A program made the position numbers and the translations under genes. Shown piece by piece: positions 1 through 10,899 of a stretch of DNA of 64,000 bases. Within the stretch, counting starts at the first letter, position 1. Each line of letters starts with the position of its first letter. Source of the DNA: Heterocephalus glaber (Eukaryota; Chordata; Mammalia; Rodentia; Bathyergidae); NCBI RefSeq assembly GCF_000247695.1, contig NW_004624734.1, forward strand, positions 13,018,679-13,082,678, in the 5' to 3' direction. The notes beneath the pieces were generated by a model. The model made no database searches. It saw only the letters and a list, made by a program, of their open reading frames with translations, and was not told the origin of the DNA.

Positions 1-465
1 AGGGCACAGTGCAGCCAGGTCTCGAGGACACTCGTGCCTTGAATGGGAGTTCTCCTGCCTCCTGGATTCTGAAGGGCTCCTGCTTTTGATCCAGGCCAAG
101 TAGATGAGAGTGCTGGTGTCCCCTGTGGCCGCTCATGGGTCAGGTTTTCTCCCATCCCAATCAGCTGTGGCCGTTGATTTGGGCTCATGTGGCAGAAAGT
201 ATGTTCTGTGGAGGGATGCTTTCCTGAGGACAGAAGACCAGCAGGTTTACCAGGTATCTTCAGCCACAGAATCGTGCTCTCCCCACTTAGAGTCTGGAAA
301 TACCATAACTGTTTTCAGAGGAGACTCGGCCTGGAGTGGCCACAGCAAACTGTTCACCTGCCAAAAATGTCGTAGGACATCTTGAGCTAATTCCAGATGA
401 TGCAAGCTCATTTTAGGAGAGCTAATTCTATACTACAAGATGGGGAGATAAATGCAATTCATTCC
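1..465. other. Non-coding stretch, nothing recognised
   Basis: Apparently unique sequence. A 93-codon plus-strand open frame (104-385) shows no domain, no signal peptide and no splice context, so I do not call it a gene. Confidence 0.5.
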
Positions 466-467
466 TT

Positions 468-658
468 CCTTCTATACGGGCGGTTGAACCTAGGGTCTCG
501 TTCATTCTAGGCAAATATTCTACCACTGAGTTGCTTCCCCAACCCTTTAGTTTATTTTGAGACAAAGCTCTCTAAGTTGCCCAGGCTAAGCTCAAACTTG
601 GAACCTGCCTCAGCCTGCCAGGAGCCAGGTAGCTGTTCCACTGTCCCCACCTAGTTTT
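468..658 (-). repeat. Composite B1+ID SINE, minus strand
   Basis: Read on the plus strand, an inverted ID-like unit comes first (GGTTGAACCTAGGGTCTC through CCACTGAGTTGCTTCCCC). A reverse-complemented B1 follows (TTTTGAGACAAAGCTCTC, GTTGCCCAGGCTAAGCTC, CTGCCTCAGCCTGCCAGGAG). A 7SL-derived B1 joined to an ID unit is a known composite SINE type of non-murid rodents. This copy is diverged, so it is not recent. Confidence 0.8.
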
Positions 659-1014
659 CGTTTTGATGTTATTCTCACAGTCTTCCTCCAGAAGTGCTGC
701 AGTCCTAAATGCTGATGGAATTTGAAGATCTTTTCTTTTTTACATTGGTGTTTAATGTCTCGATGTTACTTCTGTCTGGCATTTACTTAGATTTTGATCA
801 GTGGAGATTGTGGTAGGATTTATTTATAAGTGATCTTGAAGGGCTTGAAAAATGACACTAATTTGAAGCTTTGGTTGACAGTGGGGTTGGGAAAACTAGG
901 TCCTCTCACCATGGTCATGCAAAGATTACAGGGTGGAATGATACAAAAATGCCTCTCCAGAGCATAAGCAGAAATACAAGCTGCCAGTTAGCTTGGTAAA
1001 TAGAGAATCGAAGT
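659..1014. other. Non-coding stretch, nothing recognised
   Basis: AT-rich apparently unique sequence with no long open frame and no repeat I can name. Confidence 0.5.
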
Positions 1015-1017
1015 GAC

Positions 1018-1200
1018 AGCTGGGCACGTTGTCACATGCGTGCAGTCCCAGAGCACTGGGAGGCTAAGGCAGGAGGATCACAAGTTTGAGCCCATCCTGG
1101 ACAACTTAGTGACTTAATGAGACCCTGTCTCAAAAAAAAAAGGGGTGTGTGTGGGGGGATTAGGAATGTAGCTCACTGTGAAAGTTCTGGATTCAATCCT
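1018..1200 (+). repeat. Composite B1+ID SINE, plus strand
   Basis: The B1 part reads AGCTGGGCACGTTGTCACAT, then GGGAGGCTAAGGCAGGAGGA, then GACCCTGTCTCAAAAAAA. After a short G/T-rich linker an ID-like unit follows (GGAATGTAGCTCACTGTGAA, GATTCAATCCTC). This is the same B1-then-ID order as the copies at 468 and 34397. It ends in a long G run instead of an A tail. Confidence 0.85.
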
Positions 1201-1201
1201 C

Positions 1202-1235
1202 GGGGGGGGGGGGAGACCCCACCCCCCACCCCCCA
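1202..1235. repeat. G-run followed by C-rich run
   Basis: About 12 consecutive G, then GAGA/CCCC-type sequence with three runs of C (1217-1234). The two arms can pair as a hairpin, and each strand can also form a four-stranded structure. It sits at the 3' end of the SINE, so it probably grew by slippage in the tail. Confidence 0.8.
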
Positions 1236-1819
1236 GAACAGGGCAGCAAAAGCAAAGTAGCTTTTGGTTGTTTTAGACTTCAGTGTGAGCAAGTGCAAAT
1301 TTTCATCTGAATCAGCACTTTTCTAACAGTTCATAGGCCAGCATTATCTGGTGGGCAGGCTTATTTACATACAAAATATAGTCGATTCGTCGATTCCATG
1401 TTTTTCTCAACCTTACAAACAGTATGCATGTTTGTTTTTCGTAACCAAAATGATTCCAGTTTAAAAAGCAGTGTAGACTTCCATAGACGATCTGAAGTGC
1501 ACAGTGTGTTCTGAGTCCTTGTGCTCCCAGTGTCCCTCTTGGTGGGTGAAGCAGGGTCTCTAGACTTTAAGGCTTTGCTTCTTCAGGACTTTGCCAAGAG
1601 ACTTATGCCCCTGGTGACAGGCAGAGCAGCCCCAGGAACTCTGAAAGAACTCTGCACTCATTTTCCACACAGCGAATTCTGAGTGACTTTTGAAGTAGAG
1701 GGAATTGAAAATGCAGATAAAGGAAAAAACTTGAGTTCAGTTGCTGTGGAGTTCTACATCCACCCAGCTCTGTAAGGGTTGTGAAAATGGTGACAGCGAC
1801 CTCATAATTTCTTTGCAAG
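1236..1819. other. Non-coding stretch, nothing recognised
   Basis: No repeat family and no credible coding frame recognised here. Confidence 0.5.
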
Positions 1820-2148
1820 TATGGATTCAGCCCTCTGTACCCACAGATTCTACATCCTCAGATTCAAGCAAGGACAGATCTAAAATCGTTGGGGAAAGAA
1901 TAAGTCACAGCTGTACTGAACATGTGCAGTCTTCTTTTTCTTGCCATATACAAAATTATTTACACAGCATTTACATCGTATCAGGTATTATTAGTAATCT
2001 AGAGATGATATAAATATACAAGAGGATGTGCATGTTATATGCAAATACTGTTGCCTTTTTCATAAGGGACCTTAGCATCCATGGATTTTGGTATTCTCGA
2101 GGGGTTCTAGAAACAATCCCTCAGCTGATACCTACGGGTGACAATGTA
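1820..2148 (+). mobile_element. Tigger/MER2-type DNA transposon relic
   Basis: The left end (TTCAGCCCTCTGTACCCACA) and right end (CCTACGGGTGACAATGTA) are the diverged terminal inverted repeats of a Tigger-group non-autonomous element. Internal landmarks agree: CTGTACTGAACATGTGCAG, GTAATCTAGAGATGATATAA, GGATGTGCATGTTATATGCA. It carries no transposase. Identified from memory of the consensus; the subfamily is uncertain. Confidence 0.8.
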
Positions 2149-3233
2149 CTTTAAAAAGCTTAGGTTTTTCAGTTCCTCCTTGTCATCCTCATTCTTAGAG
2201 GAGTAGGCAAAAGGCATGCTTCCACAAAATGCAAACACATGACTTTGTTTAGTGTAATACCTAAGGAAATTTTTAAAAAGTTGTAGAAGCATCCGTATTT
2301 CCTGAATTGTACTACGTAACCTGTGACTATGAACCCAAAGTCAGATTTACATTGTATTTAGTTAAGATCTGTTTAATAGGAATCATTCTTATTAGAATGT
2401 TCCCCACAAAATCTTTAATAAACATACAGCTTTTCAATGTTTGTCCCATTTTGTAATTAGTAAAGATTTAGCAGCGGCTCTTCCTGATTTGGGAGGAAGT
2501 ATGCTTGACTGTTGCTAGGCAACAGCTCATCCTGGTGTTAGCTGCCAGCAAGCTGTTGGCAGTAACTGTAAATTCTTTTGTCTTGTTAACGAAAAATGAG
2601 TGTTAAAGATACAGCAGTATATAAAGTCTGTTCTGTTGTTCAAATATCTATAACTTAGGTGATAAATTCCTACACTAATATAACCTCATGTGCTGCTGAA
2701 ATTTATAGCATGCTTAGAGAACGTACGCACTCAGAGTTTACTTGTCAGCTGACAGCACTAAAGCTCGTAAGGAGGGACAGTGATGTAATAAAGGTGTTGT
2801 TTTCTCAGGTGCTCTTACAAAGAATCTGAGGTTTTCATTCAGTAATGGGTGGTGACATGGATGTGAACCTGTAGCATAAACGTCTCGAGAGGGAGCTGGG
2901 TTCCTAAGCAGGAGCCCCCATTGACCATCACTGACCTCTGTCTCCTAGCTGGCCTGAGTAAACATAACGGCATCCAGCCAGTGGGAGAATCCTGCTTGAG
3001 GCCAGGCCCTTGTCCCCTCCCTCTCCAGCTCAGCCAGATGCAGTGCAAGTTTTCTAGGACAAACTTTATACGACAAATTCTTATTTCATAAGCAAATACC
3101 AGATGAGTCATCCTTTGGACACATAGATTTAGAAGGAAAAACACCATTTACTTGGGTGGTTCATTTATTTTCATTCAAAGTAACTTCATTGGATCCCAGA
3201 CCTGTCCCCAGATTGTGGTCAGCTTGTGCTCTC
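2149..3233. other. Non-coding stretch with an X-box-like site
   Basis: Mostly AT-rich unique sequence. The one site that stands out is the palindrome at 2509-2525. A 102-codon minus-strand frame (2839-3147) has no recognisable domain. Confidence 0.5.
2509..2525. promoter_or_regulatory. Candidate RFX X-box
   Basis: CTGTTGCTAGGCAACAG is a perfect inverted repeat (CTGTTGC and GCAACAG around TAG) and matches the full RFX-family X-box (GTTGCY...RGCAAC). A full-length double half-site is uncommon by chance. There is no promoter next to it, so any function would be as a distal element. Confidence 0.5.
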
Positions 3234-3250
3234 CCAGTTACCTGTTTCTA

Positions 3251-3356
3251 GGTTTTATTTTTTGTTTGTTTGTTTGTTTTTTGGTACCGGGGATCCAAAC
3301 TTGGGTCCTTGCGCTTGCGAGGCAGGTGGCGGAACCACTGAGCTAAATCCCCGGCC
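3251..3356 (-). repeat. ID-type SINE, minus strand, with target duplications
   Basis: A T-rich tail is followed by an inverted ID unit (GGTACCGGGGATCCAAACTT through CACTGAGCTAAATCCCCGG). It is flanked by an exact direct repeat CCAGTTACCTGTTTCTA at 3234-3250 and 3355-3371, the target-site duplication of L1-driven insertion. The exact 17 bp duplication and intact promoter boxes mean a fairly recent insertion. Confidence 0.95.
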
Positions 3357-3371
3357 AGTTACCTGTTTCTA

Positions 3372-5002
3372 AAGGACACTGTCTATTGGGCGTCATGTAC
3401 GATGTCAGGAACGTGGTGTATGTTTTCTCACTTGCCCTCCAACTGTGTGCAAGAGGTCAGGAAACCCTGATGCTCAAACTACATCTTACAGGAGGTCAGA
3501 AGGGAAGAGCTGGGTTGAAAAATGTGCTTTGCTCTGACTTCCAAGCCCCTGATTTTTGTTTTGTCCTCCATTTGGGGCCAGTTTTCAGAAGACATCAAGA
3601 ATGGTCCAGTTGCCCATTGAACCAGTATAAAGGCTCAATAGTATGGCCAAGGTGTTGACTATATTTCATTCTTTGTTTCCTTGATTTCTAAGAACAGCTC
3701 TTAGAAATTTTCAACAGGATATTTTTTTAAAAGGTACCTCACATTTATAAGTCCTTTTCTGCATACAGTTTTCTTTGCTGTCTCCTCTTTGCTATCTATG
3801 CCTCAAACATAGTTGGTGGTCACAAATCTCAGGTAGCATCTCTCTCGAATCTTTACTGCAGCTGTCATTACAATCAGGTTCCCCTTAAAGCTGGACGTTT
3901 TGCATTGTCTCTGCTTCTCCCGGGGCTCCAGCTCAGCAGATAGTCCTATTTGTAGCAGTGGCTGCAATCCCAACTCTGTCCTTTTCAGGGGCATTTTTTG
4001 CTACAAGCCACCATGGAACTACTTCAGCATCATGTAAACACACCAGAGTATTTTAACAGCTGCCGCTCTTTTAAAGTTGAACCAGCTCAGAACTAAAAGG
4101 GGATCTGCTTTCAGGTTCTGCTCAAGTTTGCATGTGACAGCATCAAAGCTATTTTTAGTGGAGTGATCACCGGCAAGAAGCTGAAAACGGCTGCATTCAG
4201 CTATAAACAGTGGAAAGAAAGGATCATTTATGCACTGCTGCAGCTCTTGAGTCCATTTATATGGGAGACAAAGGGGTGTGTAAATCTCTTCTTCAAAGTT
4301 ACACAGGCATCATGTCCCCTGTTCGGAGCCCCGGCACCTTTGCAGAGCCAGTAGTTAATTTAGCGCTTGGCTGCCCAAGCTCTGAGTTAAACTAGATGCA
4401 TCAATATGAGTGAATTTGCCAACTTCTAAAAGCAAGGCAGTGTATAGACATGCAAAATATCCACCAAACTTTTAAAGTGTTTATGTCATTTCCTTAATTT
4501 TCCTTTAATTTTCTGTAAATGACAAAAGTCAAGAGACAGCAGGAAATGGGAGCTGGGCTTATAAGCATACTATCCACATAACCCTCTAAGCCACCTGACT
4601 TTTCTAGGTGTACTTAGCTGCAAAATGAGGATTGTGGTACCAGCTGTATATACTTCACAGAGCTCATTTGTTTTCAGGAGGTGTTTGTTGAACACCTTCT
4701 GTATACCAGCCACTGAGGACTTTAATAGGGCAGTCATTCTTGGAATGTGCATGTAGATTTATAAATAAATAATGCCACGTGGTACATGTAATGATGGGAT
4801 ATGCTCTGGGCATGGAGTGGCGAAGACAACAGAAGGATTTTCAGGATACCTAGGGGTTTGCAAACAGGGCAGGGAAGCAAGGGGAATTCTAAGCAAGGAC
4901 AACTGAGTGGGCAAAGACAAAGGTAAGAGGTATCCTGGTGTCTCCAGGGACCATGAGCAATTTGGTATTGTCAAAGCAAAAAATCTAAACCAAAACAAAT
5001 AA
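3372..5002. other. Non-coding stretch, nothing recognised
   Basis: No repeat or coding region recognised. It contains one perfect CCACGTGG E-box (4775-4782). Short open frames at 3386-3658, 3803-3994 and 4759-4998 look random. Confidence 0.5.
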
Positions 5003-5016
5003 AAAACAAGACAAGG

Positions 5017-5124
5017 TGCCAGGGATTTAGCTCAGAGGCACTGGCATCTGCCTCGCAAGCACAAGGCCCTGAGTTCAATCCCTGGTACCAAAAACAAACA
5101 AAACCCAAAACAAACAAACAGACG
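5017..5124 (+). repeat. ID-type SINE, plus strand, with target duplications
   Basis: GCCAGGGATTTAGCTCAGAG starts the unit; box B lies in GAGTTCAATCCCTGGTACC and an A-rich tail with C interruptions follows. Flanking direct repeats are AAAACAAGACAAGG (5003-5016) and AAAACAAGGTAAGG (5125-5138). Confidence 0.95.
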
Positions 5125-5138
5125 AAAACAAGGTAAGG

Positions 5139-5384
5139 GATGGCAGAAGATGAAACTAGAGCACTTGGTGTAACGGTTTGGAATTTATAAGGAACTTGGA
5201 AGCAGTATAGCCCATAGGAAGCCAGAAATGCTTTTTAGTATACAGTTGACTGGATTATGCAAAAATTAAAGTGAACCCTTGCTAGAAAAAGTCCATGTGT
5301 CTGTTTATAAGAAGTGGCAGCAGTTTAAAGTAGGTAAAAGATGTCCTGAACGTAAAGTTTCTTCTCTGGAAAAGTTGACTAAAC
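5139..5384. other. Non-coding stretch, nothing recognised
   Basis: Short unique stretch with no open frame of note. Confidence 0.4.
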
Positions 5385-5815
5385 CATTGTATCAATCAGT
5401 GTTTACTAGAAATACAGATGTAATACAAGATATACAGATATATAAGAATTTATAGATTGGCTTACAGTGGACGCCCACAAAGACAGGTGTGCAAGAGTGC
5501 AAAAGGTCCATCTGCGCACTGGGGATCTGAAGAATCCAGTTGAAGGCCTGGAGCTCTGTGTAGTATCCCCTGCAAGTCCATATCAGGAGGCTGAAGAGTC
5601 TGCACCAGAAGCCAGGAGATGATGTCCAAGGTAAAAGTGAAGGCTAGAGCTCCAAAGAAGTCAGAAGCATCCCTTCCTTCTTTGTTTCCCTTTTAGAGCA
5701 AGCTGGTGATAATCTTCCCTGTGGTGGGTCTTCCACACCCAGAACTATGCTGAGCCAGTTTAGTTGGGCATTATTTACTCAGGTTGACAGCAACCCTGAA
5801 ACAAGTGATAGTGAT
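5385..5815 (+). repeat. Possible old interspersed repeat, family unsure
   Basis: The order of motifs resembles an old mammalian repeat I half remember: TATAAGAATTTATAGATTGG near the start, a middle with repeated 'ccaggag/gatgatgtcc' wording, and CAGGTTGACAGCAACCC near the end. I cannot name the family with confidence. Confidence 0.35.
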
Positions 5816-6279
5816 TCTTTTGAACTTTGCGTTTGAAGAGGGCAGATGTGGACTGAGAGGGGATAGTGAAAGATACTAAATAGCACACGGTCGATACCTT
5901 TTTAGACCTGATTTGGTGCTGGACTCTGCAACTTGGTTTGGAGGATGAGTGACAGCCTTTAGAAGCTATCAGGGCAGGTAGCACTGTTGAGGCTGGTGTG
6001 AACCCCAGAAGTGAAGTGCATCCTGCATGTGGGCAGTGAACACACAGAGGTGAGCATACTGACCTGGCACCAGGAAACAGTCTGTGCATGCAGGTCAGAG
6101 TTGCCCAAAGGTTTCAAGAAGCTAAAGTTTCCTGAATATGTTGAAAGCTTCACTTATGTGGTCCTTCTTATATGCCAGAGAAATTCAAAGCAGGGAACAG
6201 GGGTGCAGCTGGATAGGAGGAGTAACTTCTAATGATCTGTAGCACCATAGAGTATCTGTGACTGACAATTGTATATTTC
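5816..6279. other. Non-coding stretch, nothing recognised
   Basis: Overlapping short open frames on both strands (for example 5775-6089 minus) have no family resemblance and no splice context. Confidence 0.4.
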
Positions 6280-6289
6280 AAAGTAGCCA

Positions 6290-6455
6290 GTAAGGAAGAT
6301 TTTTTGAATGTTTCTATTACAAAGAAGTGATAACTGTGTGAGGTTATGGGTATGCTAATTACTGTAATACAATTATTACACATTGTATACCTATATTAAA
6401 CATCACACTGTACCATAATTATTATATATCAATTAAAAAATAAGTCAACAACCAA
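6290..6455 (+). mobile_element. L1 3' end fragment, plus strand
   Basis: The wording GGTATGCTAATTACTGTAAT, ACACATTGTATACCTATATT, CATCACACTGTACC and ATATATCAATTAAAAAATAA matches the 3' terminal region of old mammalian L1 elements, ending in an A-rich tail. The 5' extent is not clear. Confidence 0.65.
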
Positions 6456-7139
6456 AATAAAAGTAGAACAAAACAAAGCAAAAGAAACAACAACAAACTC
6501 ATACACAACTATATTTACTGTTTATACTCAGAAAAAAATGTGAAATGTCACCACATCCTAATACATCCTGTAAAGTTCAGTCCACACCCCCAGCTCCCGT
6601 ATCTATATAAATATGGCCAAAGGTAACATTACTTTTCCAAAACTAAGTTCTCTTTGGATTTAAAACCTTCATGGAAGTTTAATGGCATTCTTTGCTTCAT
6701 TTTACCTTATGAGAGGAATGATGTTCCAGTAGGCCTTGCAGAAGAATCGAACGGGTTAGCTCTCAGGTGCACAAGAGTCACCAGGTTGCTTGAGTTGTAG
6801 CCCACGTGATGCTGGAGGAAGACCAGGGCACTGGGCTTCCCAACCATTTTAGAGTTTGTTTGCTCTCATAAGTTGCACTCTGTGAGGTGGGACTGAGAGA
6901 GGATACACAAGGGAAAGTTGGAGAAGGGAGAGAGTCACAGGCAATTGATGACTGTGGGAGGGGGTGCCAGCAGTCACCCAGAGAGGAAGAAGGAGAGGGG
7001 ATCATTCTGAGGGAAGAACAGCTCTTCACGCTCAGTTGGAAGTATCCAGACAAAGACGTAATTAGGATGCTGATGCCAGTCAGTTGTTACCTTGGGAAAC
7101 GGAAGAGATTACTTTTTGGAAATTTAAGATTCTTTTTTC
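6456..7139. other. Non-coding stretch, nothing recognised
   Basis: A-rich start (probably the tail of the L1 fragment), then unique sequence. The 88-91 codon frames at 6778-7153 are on opposite strands and have no recognisable domain. Confidence 0.4.
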
Positions 7140-7199
7140 TACTTTTGAGGTAGGAGATTAGGGCTAGGGCAAAACCTGTCCAAAAGGTAGGCGTGACAG

Positions 7200-7615
7200 A
7201 ACACAAGATCCGAGATGACTGTAGTTCCTGAGCATTGTGCAGAACCCATCCAAAAAGTGCTATAGTTTGAATTCTTCATTTACACATGGCACGAAACCAA
7301 GTGAGTTGTCTTCCCTAGGAAAGTTTAAATCTGGCACCAGGCCAAGTGAGTTTCTGATAGGACAAATGTCCCAAATGCCTTTTCTGCATGAGGAAGAGGA
7401 CAGTCTAGGAATTCCAGTAGAAGAGACTCCTTTCCCTTACCCTAGTGATGGCTGTAAGTCTGTTCACTAGCCCACTCTCACTCAGCAGAGTGTACTTTCC
7501 TTGTTTTCTACCTTCAATAAATGGGCATTCCCACAACCTTCTCTGTTTGTCTTGTCCAATTCTTTGTTTGTGACATCAAGAACTTGGACAAAATTTCCCC
7601 GGGACCCATCATTTC
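7200..7615 (+). mobile_element. Retroviral LTR, plus strand
   Basis: A possible polyadenylation signal CAATAAATGGGC (about 7516) is followed by TGTCTTGTCCAATTCTTTG and GAACTTGGACAAAATTTC. That is typical R/U5-like wording of an endogenous retroviral LTR. The same end sequence appears in reverse orientation at 8455-8530 and 11205-11270. I see no internal retroviral gene next to it, so it is probably a solo or truncated LTR. The 5' limit is uncertain. Confidence 0.65.
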
Positions 7616-8283
7616 AGTAACATTTCGAAGCCAAACATAAACAAACCATGGGAAAAAAATGTCCCATAAAAAATAAACTTTTGCCTGGTTCTTACAGCTT
7701 CAGGTTTGGGTGCCTAGATGGAGTTCTCTGGACAGAGCATTCAGACAGAAGTCTTTTGCCTATATTATGAGCTTTCCAAAATCAGCATTTTGTCTCTTCT
7801 ATCTTTGTGGTGGGGCATAGGATGGGACGGACTTTCAAAGGGAGAAAATGAAAAATTAAGATAAATTGCAATTTTCCCGCAAATAGGTTATTTTCTTGTC
7901 TGGGACTGGTTTTCAGCATCATAGGAAATAATAGGATTCAAACTGTCAAAAACATGGATTAAATATTTATAGCTCTTGATCTCTAAAAGCCTGAAAAATG
8001 AGTAGGTAGTAGTGATTTTGTCTCTATTAGTAAGATACTTTCTCTGAAAGTTGTATCAGTTCAAGGGCATAATGAGCGGGTGACATTATTAACATTATCT
8101 GTAATGGGCAGGGTGTCACTGCCTCTAACCAACATTGTCATCGGGGGATAGAAGATACAGTGAGGCCAGCCTTTCTTGCTTCTCAGTAACAGAGAGATGG
8201 TCCAAGAATTTATGAGCCTGCCAGTGAATTCAAGGTAAAATGGTCTTTTTACTCAACACATGGTTCTTATTCTTCTTTTTAAA
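7616..8283. other. Non-coding stretch, nothing recognised
   Basis: AT-rich sequence without a recognised repeat or a reading frame of note. Confidence 0.4.
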
Positions 8284-8284
8284 A

Positions 8285-8424
8285 TTGTACTAGGGATTGA
8301 ACTCAGGGACTTCTTGCTGAACTACACCCCCAGCCATTTTTTGTAATTTTTATTTTGAGGCAGGATCTTGCCAAAACTGCCTGGGCTGGGCTTAAACTTG
8401 TAATCCTCCCGTTACCTGAGTTTT
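8285..8424 (-). repeat. B1+ID SINE, minus strand, cut short
   Basis: An inverted ID unit (TAGGGATTGAACTCAGGGAC, TGAACTACACCCCCAGCC) is followed by inverted B1 (TTTTGAGGCAGGATCTTGCC, GCCTGGGCTGGGCTTAAAC). The B1 stops near CCTGAG. Its missing distal part (GTGCTGGGATTACAGGC...) appears only at 8855-8912, beyond the LTR. Confidence 0.8.
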
Positions 8425-8846
8425 GGGGAGTTGGAGTCTCTTTCTGGAGGTGATTTCTAGGTTCTTTCTGTCCCAACCAAAGAATTGGTGGAGACAAGTG
8501 CAAACAGTAGCAGTGTTTCATTAAAGGTAGGAAAAGAAATAGGCTCTACAGAGCAAATTTGGGCCAAGTAAAAGTAGGAAAATAAGTTCAGCCTACAGCG
8601 TGAGGGTGGGCCACCATGCAAGAGTGAATATAGTGGCAAAAACAGTCTGGATCATTGTTTTTGTATCATCCACTCCTTGGGCTGACTTCATTTCAGGTCT
8701 AGGCCTTCTTATCCAAAACCTGCTGGAGTTCTCTGGAGAGGTCCACAGGCAGAGATTTGGGAACTGTTTTGTAGTGTCCTGGGATTTCCTAATTAACAGG
8801 TCACACCTACTTCCCCACCGGTTTTGTCATGCCCTCTAATCTCCTA
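8425..8846 (-). mobile_element. Retroviral LTR, minus strand
   Basis: Read on the minus strand it matches the LTR at 11180-11700 over most of its length: CAGGT(C)...ACCTACTTCCCCACC, the AACCTGCTGGAGTTCTCTGG block, the GGGCCA(A)GTAAAAG block and the AATTCTTTGG...AGAACC end. The two copies are clearly diverged, so they are separate old insertions. No retroviral coding sequence flanks it. Confidence 0.65.
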
Positions 8847-8849
8847 TTT

Positions 8850-8916
8850 TACTCCTGCCTCAGCCTCCTGGAGTGCTGGGATTACAGGCCTGTGCTACTA
8901 TGCCTGGCCAAAAGTA
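8850..8916 (-). repeat. B1 fragment, minus strand
   Basis: ACTCCTGCCTCAGCCTCCTG followed by GTGCTGGGATTACAGGCCTG is the left half of B1 in reverse. It may be the continuation of the SINE at 8285, split by the LTR, or an independent fragment. Confidence 0.75.
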
Positions 8917-8942
8917 TTCTTTCATTTTCTCTCCCCACACCA

Positions 8943-8982
8943 TCCCTCTCCCCCTCCCTCCCTCCCTCTCTCCCTCCCTCTC
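8943..8982 (+). repeat. CCCT-type low-complexity tract
   Basis: Tandem CCCTCCCT/CTCTCC pyrimidine sequence between two B1 pieces. Confidence 0.9.
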
Positions 8983-8985
8983 TTA

Positions 8986-9124
8986 AGACAGGGTCTCCTT
9001 ATGTAGCCCAGACTGGATTTCAGTTCACTATGTAGCCCAGGCTGGCCTCAAATTCACAGTGATCTTCCTCCCTCTGCCTCTGTAGTACTGTCCTTACAGG
9101 TGTGCACCACCACACCTGGCCAAA
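8986..9124 (-). repeat. B1 SINE, minus strand
   Basis: Begins AAGACAGGGTCTCCTTATGT and ends GTGTGCACCACCACACCTGG, a B1 in reverse. The block TATGTAGCCCAGACTGGATT is partly repeated as TATGTAGCCCAGGCTGGCCT, so the short internal duplication known in B1 appears to be present. Confidence 0.9.
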
Positions 9125-9149
9125 GTTTCCTCTTAAAGGAGTGGAGTTT

Positions 9150-9830
9150 AGATAAAGGTTTTACCATTGCCACTGTGTGCCACTCCAGCCACACAGACAT
9201 TACCTCAAGTCCTAAGTAGGCTCCATTGTCAAGACTTCCACAAAACCATTCCCAAGAGAAAGAGGGGCTTTGCTTTCACCCTTAGAATTTTTTTCAACCT
9301 ACATAACTGGAATTCTATACCTATTAAACCACCACTTTCCACTCCCTGATCCACCCAGCCTGGAGCAACCACTGTTTTACTTTCTGTCCCTATGAATTTG
9401 ACAACTCTGGGCAGGACACATAAGTGAGATCATAAAGTATTTGTCACTGGCTCATTGCACTTAGGATAATGTCTTCTAGGTTCATCCGTGTTACAGAAGG
9501 TGTCAGGATCTCCTTCCTTTTTAAGGCTGAAGAATATTCCCTTATTTGTAAATACTGCCTTTTGTTTATCCCCTCACCCATGAGTGAGCACTTGATTTGC
9601 TTCCACTTCTTGGCTCTTGTGAACACGGGGTACAAAGTTTTCTTTGAGTCTTTGCTTTCATTTCTTTTGAGTATATGTCCAAAAGTGGAACTACTGGATC
9701 ACAGAGTATTCCTGTTTAATTTTTTGAGGAACCACCATATTGTATTCCATCATAGCTGTGCCAATTTAAAGAAGTCTCTAGAGCTGTCTGGTGGCATTAA
9801 TTATGCTACTGTCCTAAGCCTTACTTAACC
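9150..9830 (-). mobile_element. Old L1 3' end fragment, minus strand
   Basis: Reverse-strand L1 wording runs throughout: CTCATTGCACTTAGGATAAT, TAGGTTCATCCGTGTTACAG, AATATTCCCTTATTTGTAAA, GGAACTACTGGATCACAGAG. It covers the ORF2 end and 3' untranslated region. The 119-codon plus-strand frame at 9469-9828 is an antisense shadow of this element. Confidence 0.85.
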
Positions 9831-10895
9831 TTTCACATGTTGCCCTCACCTGTCCTCAGTGTTTTACAAAAGTAGTACTTCTCCCCACTGGATTGACTCC
9901 ACAGATAGTCTCCTCCCTACTTACACTTTTGGTTTTCACAGAGTTGTTTCTCTTTTCTTCTGGCCCCTTTGGGAAAGTTGCGTCTATCCCCTGGGCAGAT
10001 GTCCTTTGGGGAAATCCCAGGCTCCTCCAAAGATTAAGCTAGAATCAAACTGGCCCTAGACTTGGAGCTGTAGGAACAGCTGCTCAGCTTTCCTCTGCTC
10101 TGCCATTTTAATTGTGATTAGTAGGTTCATTTGCATCTAAAAGGAGTAGTTTTCTTATCAGCACCATTGAGTTGGGAACCAGTGTACTCCATTTATATAG
10201 AGTGGCCCATTTAAAGGGGGCCCATTAAGCAGTAAAAGTAAATGTGGGTGTTTTACAAATGCAAATACATCATGCAAATAATGTACTTTATGCTGAATGA
10301 TGCCTTGGTTTTCATATGTAAAATTAGAAACTGTGTAGCACAAAGATAATGATAAACACCTTTGCATCTGCTCATAAGATGTCTCCTTAGCTGTATGCAT
10401 CTAAAATTGTGGCCATATTTTTAAGCAGAATTTCTTCAGTATACCCTGATACACATTCCATATTATCAAAAATATACATGTATTTATCTAGTTATTTATA
10501 TATTCCTAAGTAATCAAGAAATCACAGAAAAGAGTAGTTCAAATTACCAAACCTATTACTTACCATCAATGATGACATTTATAATTTTGTTTCCATTTTT
10601 AAAGATTTTTGAGTTTTTATTTGGGGAGGTGGTAGTGGAGGAAGATAATGTTACCATATAGGCTTGTTCCATTGTAAGAGATTTCTTTATGACTTGGAGT
10701 TGTTTGTTTGACATCCTTAGTGTTTGTATTAATTCTGTTCAGGAGATGCAGGTAGCATTCCTGCCGTCTTTCAGAATCACTTACTAGAACCATGACAACC
10801 ATCCTCTAGGAAGAGCATCAGCCTTGGTCTCTGCCCACATGGGCTTCCTGCTCTCAGGATGGGTAAGACGCAGGCACTCCTGTGGAAAGTGAATT
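9831..10895. other. Non-coding stretch, nothing recognised
   Basis: Unique AT-rich sequence. One exact octamer ATGCAAAT lies near 10274. No credible exon. Confidence 0.45.
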
Positions 10896-10899
10896 AAAG

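Noticed and set aside
9469..9828. 119-codon plus-strand open frame
   Set aside because: It is the antisense of an old L1 3' end.
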